The notes under the pieces were generated by a model that did no database searches, was not told where the DNA came from, and saw nothing but the letters and a program-made list of their open reading frames with translations. This document shows positions 45,988-52,538 of a DNA stretch of 52,538 bases, piece by piece (the stretch's first letter is position 1; each line of letters opens with the position of its first letter). The DNA lies in assembly GCF_003611585.1 (NCBI RefSeq), contig NZ_RAVW01000010.1, forward strand, positions 1 to 52,538, in the 5' to 3' direction. Both the position numbers and the translations under genes were made by a program. This DNA comes from Corallococcus exercitus (GTDB lineage Bacteria > Myxococcota > Myxococcia > Myxococcales > Myxococcaceae).

Positions 45988-47027
45988 TTCCTTTCCGCGA
46001 CACGTATCGGGACATCCCGCTGTACTCGCCCGCGAAGAAGCCGTGCCGGGTGGACCTGAGCGACAACACCAACCTCTTTGGCTCACCGCCCTCTGCGGAT
46101 CGCGTGCTGCGGGAAGAGGGCCTCCTGAAGCTCTCCCGCTATCCCGCCGGCTATGCGCCGGACCTGAAGCGCGCCGTGGCCCACTACGCGGGCGTCGCGG
46201 TGGAGAACGTGACGACGGGCTGCGGTTCGGACGACGTCATCGACTGCGCGCTGCGGGCCTTCCTGGAGCCCGGAGACGTGGTGGCCTTTCCGGATCCCAC
46301 GTTCGTGATGGTGCCCATGTTCGCCCGGTTGAGCGCGCTCAAGCCGGTGCCCGTGCCGCTGCGGGCGGGGGCGGACCTGGACCTGGACGTGGAGGGACTG
46401 CTCGCCACGGGGGCGAAGCTCATCTACGTGTGCACGCCGAACAACCCTACGGGCACGGTGGCCTCTCGCGCGGCGCTGGAGCGGCTGGTGGATCAGGCCC
46501 GGGGCGTGGTGCTCATCGATCAGGCCTATGTGGAGTTCGCGCGGGGCGGAGACTTCCTCGACCTGGCGCGGACGCGGCCCAACGTCCTGGTGACTCGCAC
46601 GATGTCCAAGGCCTTTGGCCTCGCGGGCCTGCGGGTGGGCTGGGGCGTCGGTGCACCGTCGCTGGTCGCGGAGGTGGAGAAGGCGCGGGGGCCCTACAAG
46701 CACACGACGCTGGGGGAGGCCGTGGCGGTGTCCGCGCTCACGGAGGACGTCGCGTGGATGGAGGCCTGCGCGGCGGAGGCCGTGGAGAACCGCGAGCGGC
46801 TGCGCGGTGGACTGAGGGCGCTGGGCCTGGAGCCGCTGCCCTCGGAGGGGAACTTCCTCCTCGTCCCCGTGCCGGAAGCGCGGCGGGTGGGCGAAGCGCT
46901 GCGGGAGCGCAACGTGAACGTGCGGGTGTTCGAAGGGCTCACGGGCGTGGGCGATGCGCTGCGCATCGGCTGCGGTCCCTGGCCCCTGATGTCTTCAGCG
47001 CTGAAGGCGCTCAAGGAGGTGCTGTGA
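45984..47027 (+). CDS. hisC: Histidinol-phosphate aminotransferase
   Basis: A 347-aa PLP-dependent fold-type I transaminase converting imidazole-acetol phosphate to histidinol phosphate. It has the N-terminal LSDNTNLFGSPPSADR, the ring-stacking CTPNNPTGTV region, the PLP-lysine site TMSKAFGLAGLRVGW and a C-terminal Arg in RIGCGP. The GTG start overlaps the hisD stop by four bases and the stop abuts hisH by one base (TGATG). Confidence 0.95.
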   Translation: MIPFRDTYRDIPLYSPAKKPCRVDLSDNTNLFGSPPSADRVLREEGLLKLSRYPAGYAPDLKRAVAHYAGVAVENVTTGCGSDDVIDCALRAFLEPGDVVAFPDPTFVMVPMFARLSALKPVPVPLRAGADLDLDVEGLLATGAKLIYVCTPNNPTGTVASRAALERLVDQARGVVLIDQAYVEFARGGDFLDLARTRPNVLVTRTMSKAFGLAGLRVGWGVGAPSLVAEVEKARGPYKHTTLGEAVAVSALTEDVAWMEACAAEAVENRERLRGGLRALGLEPLPSEGNFLLVPVPEARRVGEALRERNVNVRVFEGLTGVGDALRIGCGPWPLMSSALKALKEVL

Positions 47028-47620
47028 TGCGAGTGACCCTGTTCGACTACGGCGCGGGCAACCTGCACTCGCTGATCAAGGCGCTGGCCACCACGCCTGG
47101 AGCGGACGTGCGCGTGCAGGAGGATCCGCTGCGGGCATTGGACACCGACGTGCTGGTGCTGCCCGGCGTGGGTGCGTTCGGCTCGGCGGCGGCTCGGCTG
47201 GCTCCGGGACGCGAGGCGATGCGGAAGGCGCTGGACGCGGGCCTGCCGTGCCTGGGCATCTGCTTGGGCATGCAGCTCCTCTTCGAGGAGAGCGACGAGG
47301 GGGCAGGGCAGGGACTCGGCTACTTCCCGGGCCGCGTGACGCGGCTGGCCGCGCGGCATGTCCCGCAGATTGGCTGGAACGACGTGGAGGAGGACCGGGC
47401 GCTGAAGTCCGCGCGGCTGTCCACCGTGTACTACGCGCACAGCTTCGTGTGTCGTGCCGTGGAGTCGCGCGACGTGGTGGGCTGGACGACCCACGAGGGC
47501 GACCGGTTCCCCGCCTCCGTGCGGCGCGGCAACGTGCTGGGCGTGCAGTTCCACCCGGAGAAGTCCTCCCACGAGGGCGTGCGCTTCGTGCAGGCGTTCC
47601 TCCAGGAGGTGGCCTCGTGA
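47027..47620 (+). CDS. hisH: Imidazole glycerol phosphate synthase, glutaminase subunit
   Basis: A 197-aa class I glutamine amidotransferase. The nucleophile Cys79 is in LGICLGMQLLF; His176 and Glu178 in VQFHPEKSSHEG complete the triad. It opens VTLFDYGAGNLHSL. It supplies ammonia to HisF through a tunnel in the HisHF complex. The ATG shares one base with the hisC stop and its TGA overlaps the GTG of hisA. Confidence 0.96.
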   Translation: MRVTLFDYGAGNLHSLIKALATTPGADVRVQEDPLRALDTDVLVLPGVGAFGSAAARLAPGREAMRKALDAGLPCLGICLGMQLLFEESDEGAGQGLGYFPGRVTRLAARHVPQIGWNDVEEDRALKSARLSTVYYAHSFVCRAVESRDVVGWTTHEGDRFPASVRRGNVLGVQFHPEKSSHEGVRFVQAFLQEVAS

Positions 47621-48330
47621 TCGCCATCCCAGCCATCGACCTGAGGGAAGGCGCGTGCGTGCAGCTCGTGGGTGGCTCCTACGAGGCGGAGCGCGTGCGC
47701 GTGGATCCGCTGGACGCCTTGAAGCAGTGGCTCGCGCTGGGCTTCCGCACGTTCCACGTCGTGGACCTGGACGCGGCGCTGGGCAAGGGCTCCAACGCGG
47801 ACGTAGTGGCGCGGCTGGTGTCGCATGCCCCGGGCCTCACCTTCACGGTGGGCGGTGGGGTTCGCGACGCCTCGCGCGTGGAGGCGGTGCTCGCGGGCGG
47901 GGCGTCCTCGGTCGTCGTGGGGACTCGCGCCATCGAGGACCTCGCGTGGCTTACCGAGGTCGCCGAGCGCTTCCCGGGCCGCGTGGTGGTCGCCGCGGAC
48001 GTGAAGGGCCGCGAGGTCGTGACGCGGGGCTGGACGGCCGGCAGCGCGCGCGACATCCGCGACGTGCTGTCCGCGCTGGAGCCACTGCCGCTGGGCGGGA
48101 TGCTCGTCACGGCGGTGCACAAGGAGGGGCAGTTGGGCGGCGTGGACCTGCCGCTGATGGAGGAGGTGGCCCGTTCGAGCCGGCACCGGCTCTATGCCTC
48201 CGGCGGCGTGACGACGTTGGAGGACCTGCGCGCACTGGCGAAGGTGGGCGCGCACGGAGCGGTGGTGGGCATGGCGCTTTACACAGGACGGCTGGATGCG
48301 CGCGCGGTCGCGCGGGAGTTCACGGAATGA
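47617..48330 (+). CDS. hisA: ProFAR isomerase HisA
   Basis: A 237-aa (beta/alpha)8 barrel that isomerises ProFAR to PRFAR. The general base Asp8 is in IPAIDLREG and the acid Asp follows in [12 protein letters not shown]; the phosphate-binding sites are [10 protein letters not shown] and [13 protein letters not shown]. The GTG start overlaps the hisH stop (GTGA), and the stop overlaps the hisB ATG (ATGA). Confidence 0.96.
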   Translation: MIAIPAIDLREGACVQLVGGSYEAERVRVDPLDALKQWLALGFRTFHVVDLDAALGKGSNADVVARLVSHAPGLTFTVGGGVRDASRVEAVLAGGASSVVVGTRAIEDLAWLTEVAERFPGRVVVAADVKGREVVTRGWTAGSARDIRDVLSALEPLPLGGMLVTAVHKEGQLGGVDLPLMEEVARSSRHRLYASGGVTTLEDLRALAKVGAHGAVVGMALYTGRLDARAVAREFTE

Positions 48331-48872
48331 GCACGGTCACCACGGTCGTCCGGGAAACGAAGGAGACACAGGTCACGGTGGAGCTGGCGCGCGGCTCGGG
48401 CGTGGCCCGGGTGGACACGGGCCTCAAGTTCTTCGACCACATGCTCGCCACCTTCGCGCGCTACGCGGGGCTGGACCTGACCCTGCGCGCACGCGGCGAC
48501 CTGCGCCACCACCTGATGGAGGACGTGGCCATCACCCTGGGCACCGCCGTCCAGCGCGTCATCCCCGCCACGGCGGCGCGCTACGGCGAGCGCACCCTGC
48601 CCATGGACGACGCGCTGGTGCAGGCGTGCCTGGACGCGGGCGGGCGCTTCTACTACCGGGGCCCGTTGAAGAACCGCCTGTACGAGCACTGGATGCGCTC
48701 GTTCTGCGAGCACTCGCGCATCACGCTCCACCTGCGGGTGCTGCGCGGGAAGGACAGCCACCACCTCACCGAGGCGGCCTTCAAGGCGCTGGGGCTCGCG
48801 CTGCGCGACGCGATGGTGGACTCCGGCGTCGTCTTCAGCATGAAGGGCAGCGTCTCCCTGGAGGTGAAGTGA
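48327..48872 (+). CDS. hisB: Imidazoleglycerol-phosphate dehydratase, monofunctional
   Basis: A 181-aa dehydratase (IGP to imidazole-acetol phosphate), without the histidinol phosphatase domain found in enteric HisB; here hisN supplies that. The second family signature is intact ([13 protein letters not shown]), as are [17 protein letters not shown] and LPMDDAL. The first metal-binding signature is altered: [16 protein letters not shown], where most enzymes have D-x-H-H-T-V-E-D. The two His and Glu needed for the Mn site remain. It overlaps hisA by four bases and hisF by one. Confidence 0.93.
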   Translation: MSTVTTVVRETKETQVTVELARGSGVARVDTGLKFFDHMLATFARYAGLDLTLRARGDLRHHLMEDVAITLGTAVQRVIPATAARYGERTLPMDDALVQACLDAGGRFYYRGPLKNRLYEHWMRSFCEHSRITLHLRVLRGKDSHHLTEAAFKALGLALRDAMVDSGVVFSMKGSVSLEVK

Positions 48873-49633
48873 TGCTCCGCCGACGGATCATCGTCTGCCT
48901 GGACGTGAAGGGCGGGCGCGTGGTGAAGGGCGTCCAGTTCGAGGGCCTGCGCGACGTGGGCGACCCGGTGGAGCTGGCACGGCGCTATGAAGAAGCCGGC
49001 GCGGATGAGGTGACCTTCCTGGACATCTCCGCGAGCGCCGAGGAGCGGCAGACGCTGTGGGACCTGGTCCAGCGCACCGCGGAGCGCCTCTTCATCCCGC
49101 TCACGGTGGGCGGCGGCGTGCGCACCGTGGACGACGTGGGACGCGCGCTGCGGGCCGGCGCGGACAAGGTGAGCATCAACTCCGCGGCGGTGGCCACCCC
49201 GGAGTTGCTGACCGGCTGCGCGGAGCGCTTCGGCGCCCAGTGCGTGGTGGCCAGCATCGACGCGAAGCGGGAGGGAGACCGCTACCGCGTCTACACGCAC
49301 GGCGGCCGGCGCCCCACCGACCTGGACGCGGTGGCCTGGGCGAAGGAGTGCGTCCGGCGCGGCGCGGGCGAGGTGCTGCTCACCAGCATCGACCGGGACG
49401 GCGCGCGCACGGGCTATGACCTGGACCTGACGCGCGCGGTGGCGGAGGCCGTGGACGTGCCCGTCATCGCTTCCGGTGGCGCGGGCCGCGCGGAGCACGT
49501 GCGCGATGCCTTGACGCTCGGCGCGGCGGATGCGGCACTGGTGGCCGGCATCCTCCACGACGGCCTCACCACCGTGGGCGCCTTGAAGTCCCTGCTGAAG
49601 GACAACGGCATCTCCATCCGGAGCACGACATGA
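48872..49633 (+). CDS. hisF: Imidazole glycerol phosphate synthase, cyclase subunit
   Basis: A 253-aa (beta/alpha)8 barrel that partners HisH. Asp11 in [18 protein letters not shown] and the second catalytic Asp in [18 protein letters not shown] are present, with phosphate sites [12 protein letters not shown] and [12 protein letters not shown]. The length and motifs are standard. The ATG shares a base with the hisB TGA, and the stop overlaps hisN (ATGA). Confidence 0.97.
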   Translation: MLRRRIIVCLDVKGGRVVKGVQFEGLRDVGDPVELARRYEEAGADEVTFLDISASAEERQTLWDLVQRTAERLFIPLTVGGGVRTVDDVGRALRAGADKVSINSAAVATPELLTGCAERFGAQCVVASIDAKREGDRYRVYTHGGRRPTDLDAVAWAKECVRRGAGEVLLTSIDRDGARTGYDLDLTRAVAEAVDVPVIASGGAGRAEHVRDALTLGAADAALVAGILHDGLTTVGALKSLLKDNGISIRSTT

Positions 49634-50415
49634 AGAGCGCGGACCCGCGAGACCTGATGGAGGCCGCCGCCGACGTGGCGCGCAAGGCCGGTGACGTGGC
49701 GCTGGACTTCTTCCGGCGCGGCATCGCCGTGGACACCAAGAGCGATGGAACGCCCGTGACCGTGGCGGATCGCACCGCCGAATGGACCGCCCGCGAGTGG
49801 CTGGAGGCGCACTTCCCCGAGGACGGCATCCTGGGCGAGGAGTTCGGCGAGTCGCGGCCGGGCGCGAAGCGCCGCTGGATATTGGACCCCATCGACGGCA
49901 CGAAGACGTTCATCCGGGGCGTGCCGCTGTGGGGCACGCTGGTCGCCGTGGCGGAAGGGGAGACCATCCTCGCGGGCGCGGCCTACTTCCCGGCCGTGAA
50001 CGAGCTGCTCGTCGCGTCCCCGGGCCTGGGCTGCTTCTGGAACGGCTCCGCGGCGCGCGTGTCGGAACAGGACTCGCTGGCGCAGGCCGTGGTGCTCGTC
50101 ACCGACGAGCGCTTCCTCCAGAACCCCGCGAAGGGCGCGGCATGGCGGGAGCTGTCCCGGCAGGCGTCCCTCTCCCGAACGTGGGGGGACTGCTACGGCT
50201 ACCTCCTCGTCGCCACCGGCCGCGCGGAGGCCATGGTGGACGAGGCCCTGTCGCCCTGGGACGCGGCGGCATTGCAACCCATCATCGAGGAGGCGGGCGG
50301 CGTGTTCACCGACTGGAAGGGCACGCGCACGGCGTTCGGCGGTGACGGCATCGCCACCAACGCGGCGCTGTCGAAGCAGGTGCGCGAAGTGCTGGGCAAG
50401 GGAGTGCGGCCATGA
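49630..50415 (+). CDS. hisN: Histidinol-phosphatase, IMPase type (HisN)
   Basis: A 261-aa Mg-dependent phosphatase of the inositol-monophosphatase superfamily, with Glu70 in ILGEEFGES, Asp86 and Asp89 in [13 protein letters not shown] and the C-terminal [18 protein letters not shown]. Its place inside the his operon, with a monofunctional hisB, argues strongly that it dephosphorylates histidinol phosphate rather than inositol phosphate. It overlaps hisF and hisIE by four bases each. Confidence 0.93.
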   Translation: MKSADPRDLMEAAADVARKAGDVALDFFRRGIAVDTKSDGTPVTVADRTAEWTAREWLEAHFPEDGILGEEFGESRPGAKRRWILDPIDGTKTFIRGVPLWGTLVAVAEGETILAGAAYFPAVNELLVASPGLGCFWNGSAARVSEQDSLAQAVVLVTDERFLQNPAKGAAWRELSRQASLSRTWGDCYGYLLVATGRAEAMVDEALSPWDAAALQPIIEEAGGVFTDWKGTRTAFGGDGIATNAALSKQVREVLGKGVRP

Positions 50416-51029
50416 CGCTGGACCTCTCCACGCTGAACTTCGACAAGGGCCAGGGACTGGTGACGGTGGTGACGCAGGACGCGAGCACCGGCGACGTCCT
50501 GATGGTGGCGCACGCCGACCGCGAGGCCATGGAGCGCACGCTCGCCACGGGTGAGATGCACTACCGCTCCCGCACGCGCGGCCTCTGGCACAAGGGCGCC
50601 ACCAGCGGGAACACGCAGCAGGTGGTCTCCCTCACCGCGGATTGCGACGGCGACGCGGTGCTCGCGCGCGTGCGGAAGGCCGGGCCCGCGTGCCACACCG
50701 GCGAGGAGACGTGCTTCGGCGAAGGGCGCTGGGACGCGCTCGCGCACCTGGACGCGACGCTCGCGGCCCGCGCGACGGGCCCTCTGCCGGAGGGCGCGAA
50801 GCCCAGCTACACGCGGCGCCTGCTGGAGGACCGGAACCTGCGCCTGAAGAAGCTGGGCGAGGAGGCCGCCGAGCTCGTCACCGCCTGCGCGGACGCGGAT
50901 CCGCACCGGGCCGCAGAGGAAGCAGCCGACGTGCTCTACCACGTGCTCGTCGCGGTCCGTCCCCTGGGCCTGACGCTGGACGACGTCAAGGCCGTGCTCG
51001 CCGCGCGCGCGCGCCCGAAAGCGCCCTGA
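50412..51029 (+). CDS. hisIE: Bifunctional PR-AMP cyclohydrolase / PR-ATP pyrophosphohydrolase
   Basis: A 205-aa fusion performing steps two and three. HisI part (about 1-115): [13 protein letters not shown], metal-binding DCDGDAV and [10 protein letters not shown]. HisE part (about 120-205): [23 protein letters not shown] and [15 protein letters not shown], the all-alpha NTP-pyrophosphohydrolase signature. It is the last gene of the operon, overlapping hisN by four bases. No terminator hairpin is obvious after its stop. Confidence 0.96.
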   Translation: MTLDLSTLNFDKGQGLVTVVTQDASTGDVLMVAHADREAMERTLATGEMHYRSRTRGLWHKGATSGNTQQVVSLTADCDGDAVLARVRKAGPACHTGEETCFGEGRWDALAHLDATLAARATGPLPEGAKPSYTRRLLEDRNLRLKKLGEEAAELVTACADADPHRAAEEAADVLYHVLVAVRPLGLTLDDVKAVLAARARPKAP

Positions 51030-51251
51030 ACTCCCCGGATTGTCGGGCGTGTCGGTTTCGACCCAGGCGGAGTTGTCCAACCGTACTGCATCCTCACAGC
51101 GTGGCTGGCACACAGGCGCCCCAAAGGTGCAGGCGTGTGTCCGCTACTCTTCAAGTGCTTCGGTGATCCTGGTACAGATTCCAGTCTGCGACACGGGCCG
51201 TGCCCGACGAAGCGGCCCCGTCGTCATCAGCGTTCGCATCCCGGAGGCTTC

Positions 51252-51695
51252 GTGTCTGCCACGTACCAATCCGAACTCATCGACCGCGTCCTGTTCTCGC
51301 GCTGGCACAACCCGCCGACGAAGGATGACGTCCAGGCCATCATGGCGCAGATGGAGGAGGCGACGCAGCGGCTGGGACAGAACGTGCTGTACATCGCGTC
51401 CATCAGCCCCAAGGCGAAGGTTCCCGACGCGACCGAGCGCGCGCACCTGAACCAGATGGTGGCCGAGGGCCGCCGCTACTGTGAGCAGTCCTGGCTCGTG
51501 TACGAGGGCACGGACCTGCAGCACAACCTCCAGCGAGTCATCATCTCGGGCGTGCTCATCCTCACGCGCACGTTCGACAACTACCTGTCGGTCGCCAAGT
51601 CGGCGGACGCCATCGTCAAGGACGTCTCCACCGCGCTGAAGAAGGACGCGTCGTCCATCTTCCGCCAGGCGCGCGACCGCGGCCTCATCGCCTGA
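51252..51695 (+). CDS. Small conserved-looking cytoplasmic protein, possibly STAS/SpoIIAA-like
   Basis: A 147-aa soluble protein. Sequence such as ELIDRVLFSRWHNPPTKDD, the strand NVLYIASISPKA, then RYCEQSWLVYEGTDLQHN and the helix QRVIISGVLILTRTF has the alternating layout of SpoIIAA-like domains, but no named family is certain. The GTG at 51252 has GGAGG five bases upstream; an in-frame ATG at 51135 would add an unrelated tail. The 222 bases between hisIE and this gene show no clear promoter. Function unknown. Confidence 0.7.
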   Translation: MSATYQSELIDRVLFSRWHNPPTKDDVQAIMAQMEEATQRLGQNVLYIASISPKAKVPDATERAHLNQMVAEGRRYCEQSWLVYEGTDLQHNLQRVIISGVLILTRTFDNYLSVAKSADAIVKDVSTALKKDASSIFRQARDRGLIA

Positions 51696-51699
51696 GACC

Positions 51700-51736
51700 C
51701 ACGCGGGCGACGTCGGAAGCCCTCCGACGCCGCGTG
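51700..51736. terminator. Long hairpin between convergent genes
   Basis: Two stacked perfect 7-bp helices, CACGCGG/CCGCGTG outside and CGTCGGA/TCCGACG inside, share one 4-base bulge (GCGA) and a 5-base loop. It begins five bases after the small protein's stop and faces a convergent gene, so it probably terminates transcription; a U-tract is missing. Confidence 0.6.
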
Positions 51737-51742
51737 CGTCAT

Positions 51743-51764
51743 GGCGCCCGCGCTACCGGGCGCC
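51743..51764 (-). terminator. Second hairpin overlapping the stop of the end-of-window gene
   Basis: A perfect 8-bp stem GGCGCCCG/CGGGCGCC with a 6-base loop (CGCTAC) contains the TAG stop of the minus-strand gene in its loop. With the neighbouring hairpin it makes a tandem structured block between converging genes. Confidence 0.5.
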
Positions 51765-52519
51765 GATGATCTCCAGCTCCTTCAGCTCCACCCCCGGCCG
51801 CTCCGGAAGGACGCTCAGCGCGTCCACGTCGAGCAGGGGGACCCCGGGCTTGCAGACCTCCCACCTGCCCGTGCCGCGGAAGCGGCAGACGGTGGGATCC
51901 ACGAAGAAGCCCGTGCCTCCCGGCCCCGCGTGCCCCACGCCGTCCGGCGCGCGGACGTGCGCCCGCAGCGAGCCCGGACCCGTGGCGAGCACCTGGAAGG
52001 ACACGGCGTACTTCAGCGCCGGCGCGTACCCCAGCCGCAGCGCGCCATCCGGGCCCGAGCCCGTTCCCGACTCAGCCCCGGCATTCGCCAGGGGCAGCTT
52101 CACCCCTGACAGCTCGTCCCGGTCGAATGCGCGGAACGCGTCTCCCGGCCCCGTCTGCTGATCCGGTTCAATGGCCTGGGTCTCCACCGCGCCCTGCGTG
52201 TGCAGCGTCGCCAGCTGGGGCGCCCGCGAGCCCTGCTGCACCGCCGCCGCGTTCAGCAGCGCCGCGGGCAGCTGCCCCGTCTTCACGCACGTGGGTGCCA
52301 GCGCCTCCAGCAGCGCCAGGAGCTGCGGCTCCACGGCCGCTCCCGTCATGGCGGCAGGGCCCACGGCCTGGCGCACGAGCTCCTGGCAGGCCGCGCCCAG
52401 GGCGGGCCCCGCGTGCTCCAGGCTCCACTGCGCCTCCTGCAGGGCCGGGTTCCCCCGGCGCGCGGCCTCCTGCAACGCGCGCGTCACGGCCTGGCCGCAG
52501 GGATTGTCGGCCGGAGCAC
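51753..52519 (-). CDS. 3' part of an unrecognised protein, cut by contig end
   Basis: The frame is open to the adapter at 52520, so the true start lies beyond the contig. About 255 residues remain: an N-terminal helical part with DNPCGQAVTRALQEAARRG and LGAACQELVRQAV, then a beta-rich part (LRLGYAPALKYAVSFQVLAT, then GTGFFVDPTVCRFRG) and GVELKELEIIGAR at the end. Cys residues and the second-half composition suggest an exported protein. I do not recognise a family. A GTG at 52487 is inside the frame and need not be the start. Confidence 0.6.
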
Positions 52520-52538
52520 CTGTCCCTTATACACATCT
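52520..52538. other. Nextera transposon mosaic-end adapter sequence (contaminant)
   Basis: The final 19 bases, CTGTCCCTTATACACATCT, match the Tn5/Nextera mosaic end (CTGTCTCTTATACACATCT) at 18 of 19 positions. Read on the minus strand this yields the well-known artefact protein start MCIRDR. It is library adapter left on the contig end, not genomic DNA. Confidence 0.95.

Noticed and set aside
52168-52536. 122-aa protein beginning MCIRDR at the right end
   Set aside because: The start is encoded by the Nextera adapter; the remainder is an out-of-frame translation of the partial end gene.

Overview
The window reads as one contig from a draft assembly of a myxobacterium, probably Corallococcus, Myxococcus or a close relative. 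The reasons are the very high GC content with GC-rich third positions, the SitA/TIGR02269-type lipoprotein toxin with its immunity gene, a second lipoprotein toxin/immunity-like pair, and many secreted lipoproteins. Both ends look like assembly ends. The left end lies inside a decayed IS91-family transposase. The right end carries a 19-base Nextera mosaic-end sequence with one mismatch.

Region 1 (1-7.69 kb) is an accessory mosaic. It holds the IS91 remnant, the cut 3' tail of a lost gene, a 689-aa protein with four DUF3395-like repeats and a hydrophobic helical C-terminus, the last ~95 codons of a phosphate-selective porin, and a three-gene minus-strand cassette (beta-barrel protein, nuclease-type lipoprotein toxin, immunity protein). 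It ends with a kinase-like fragment that abuts the 3' end of a tRNA, possibly an attachment-site scar.

Region 2 (7.69-30.5 kb) is chromosomal. It contains an NtrC-type two-component system, an OsmC protein, an SRPBCC protein, a di-haem peroxidase, the second toxin/immunity-like pair, a PPK2 polyphosphate kinase, a fatty acid desaturase, a ferritin-like protein, a SUV3-type helicase, a B12-binding radical SAM enzyme, several secreted or ligand-binding proteins, and a cytochrome c-iorA-iorB operon for a periplasmic molybdenum hydroxylase.

Region 3 (30.5-37.0 kb, all minus strand) is poorly characterised. It has a 506-aa cysteine-rich protein with an HNH-like residue pattern, a three-gene run of exported proteins (alpha-helical protein, HEXXH protein, Kelch lipoprotein), and a coupled pair of a three-TM protein and an HEXXH lipoprotein.

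Region 4 (37.0-52.5 kb) is metabolic. A TPP riboswitch precedes thiC, which carries a one-base frameshift in a C-rich tract. Then come a DUF4870 membrane protein, moaA, an HD-GYP response regulator, thiO, and a complete histidine operon (hisG-D-C-H-A-B-F-N-IE). The his genes are almost all joined by 1- or 4-base stop/start overlaps and follow a His-codon-rich leader peptide and a strong attenuator hairpin. These nine genes cover every step from PRPP and ATP to histidine. A small conserved-looking protein and the 3' part of an exported protein close the window.
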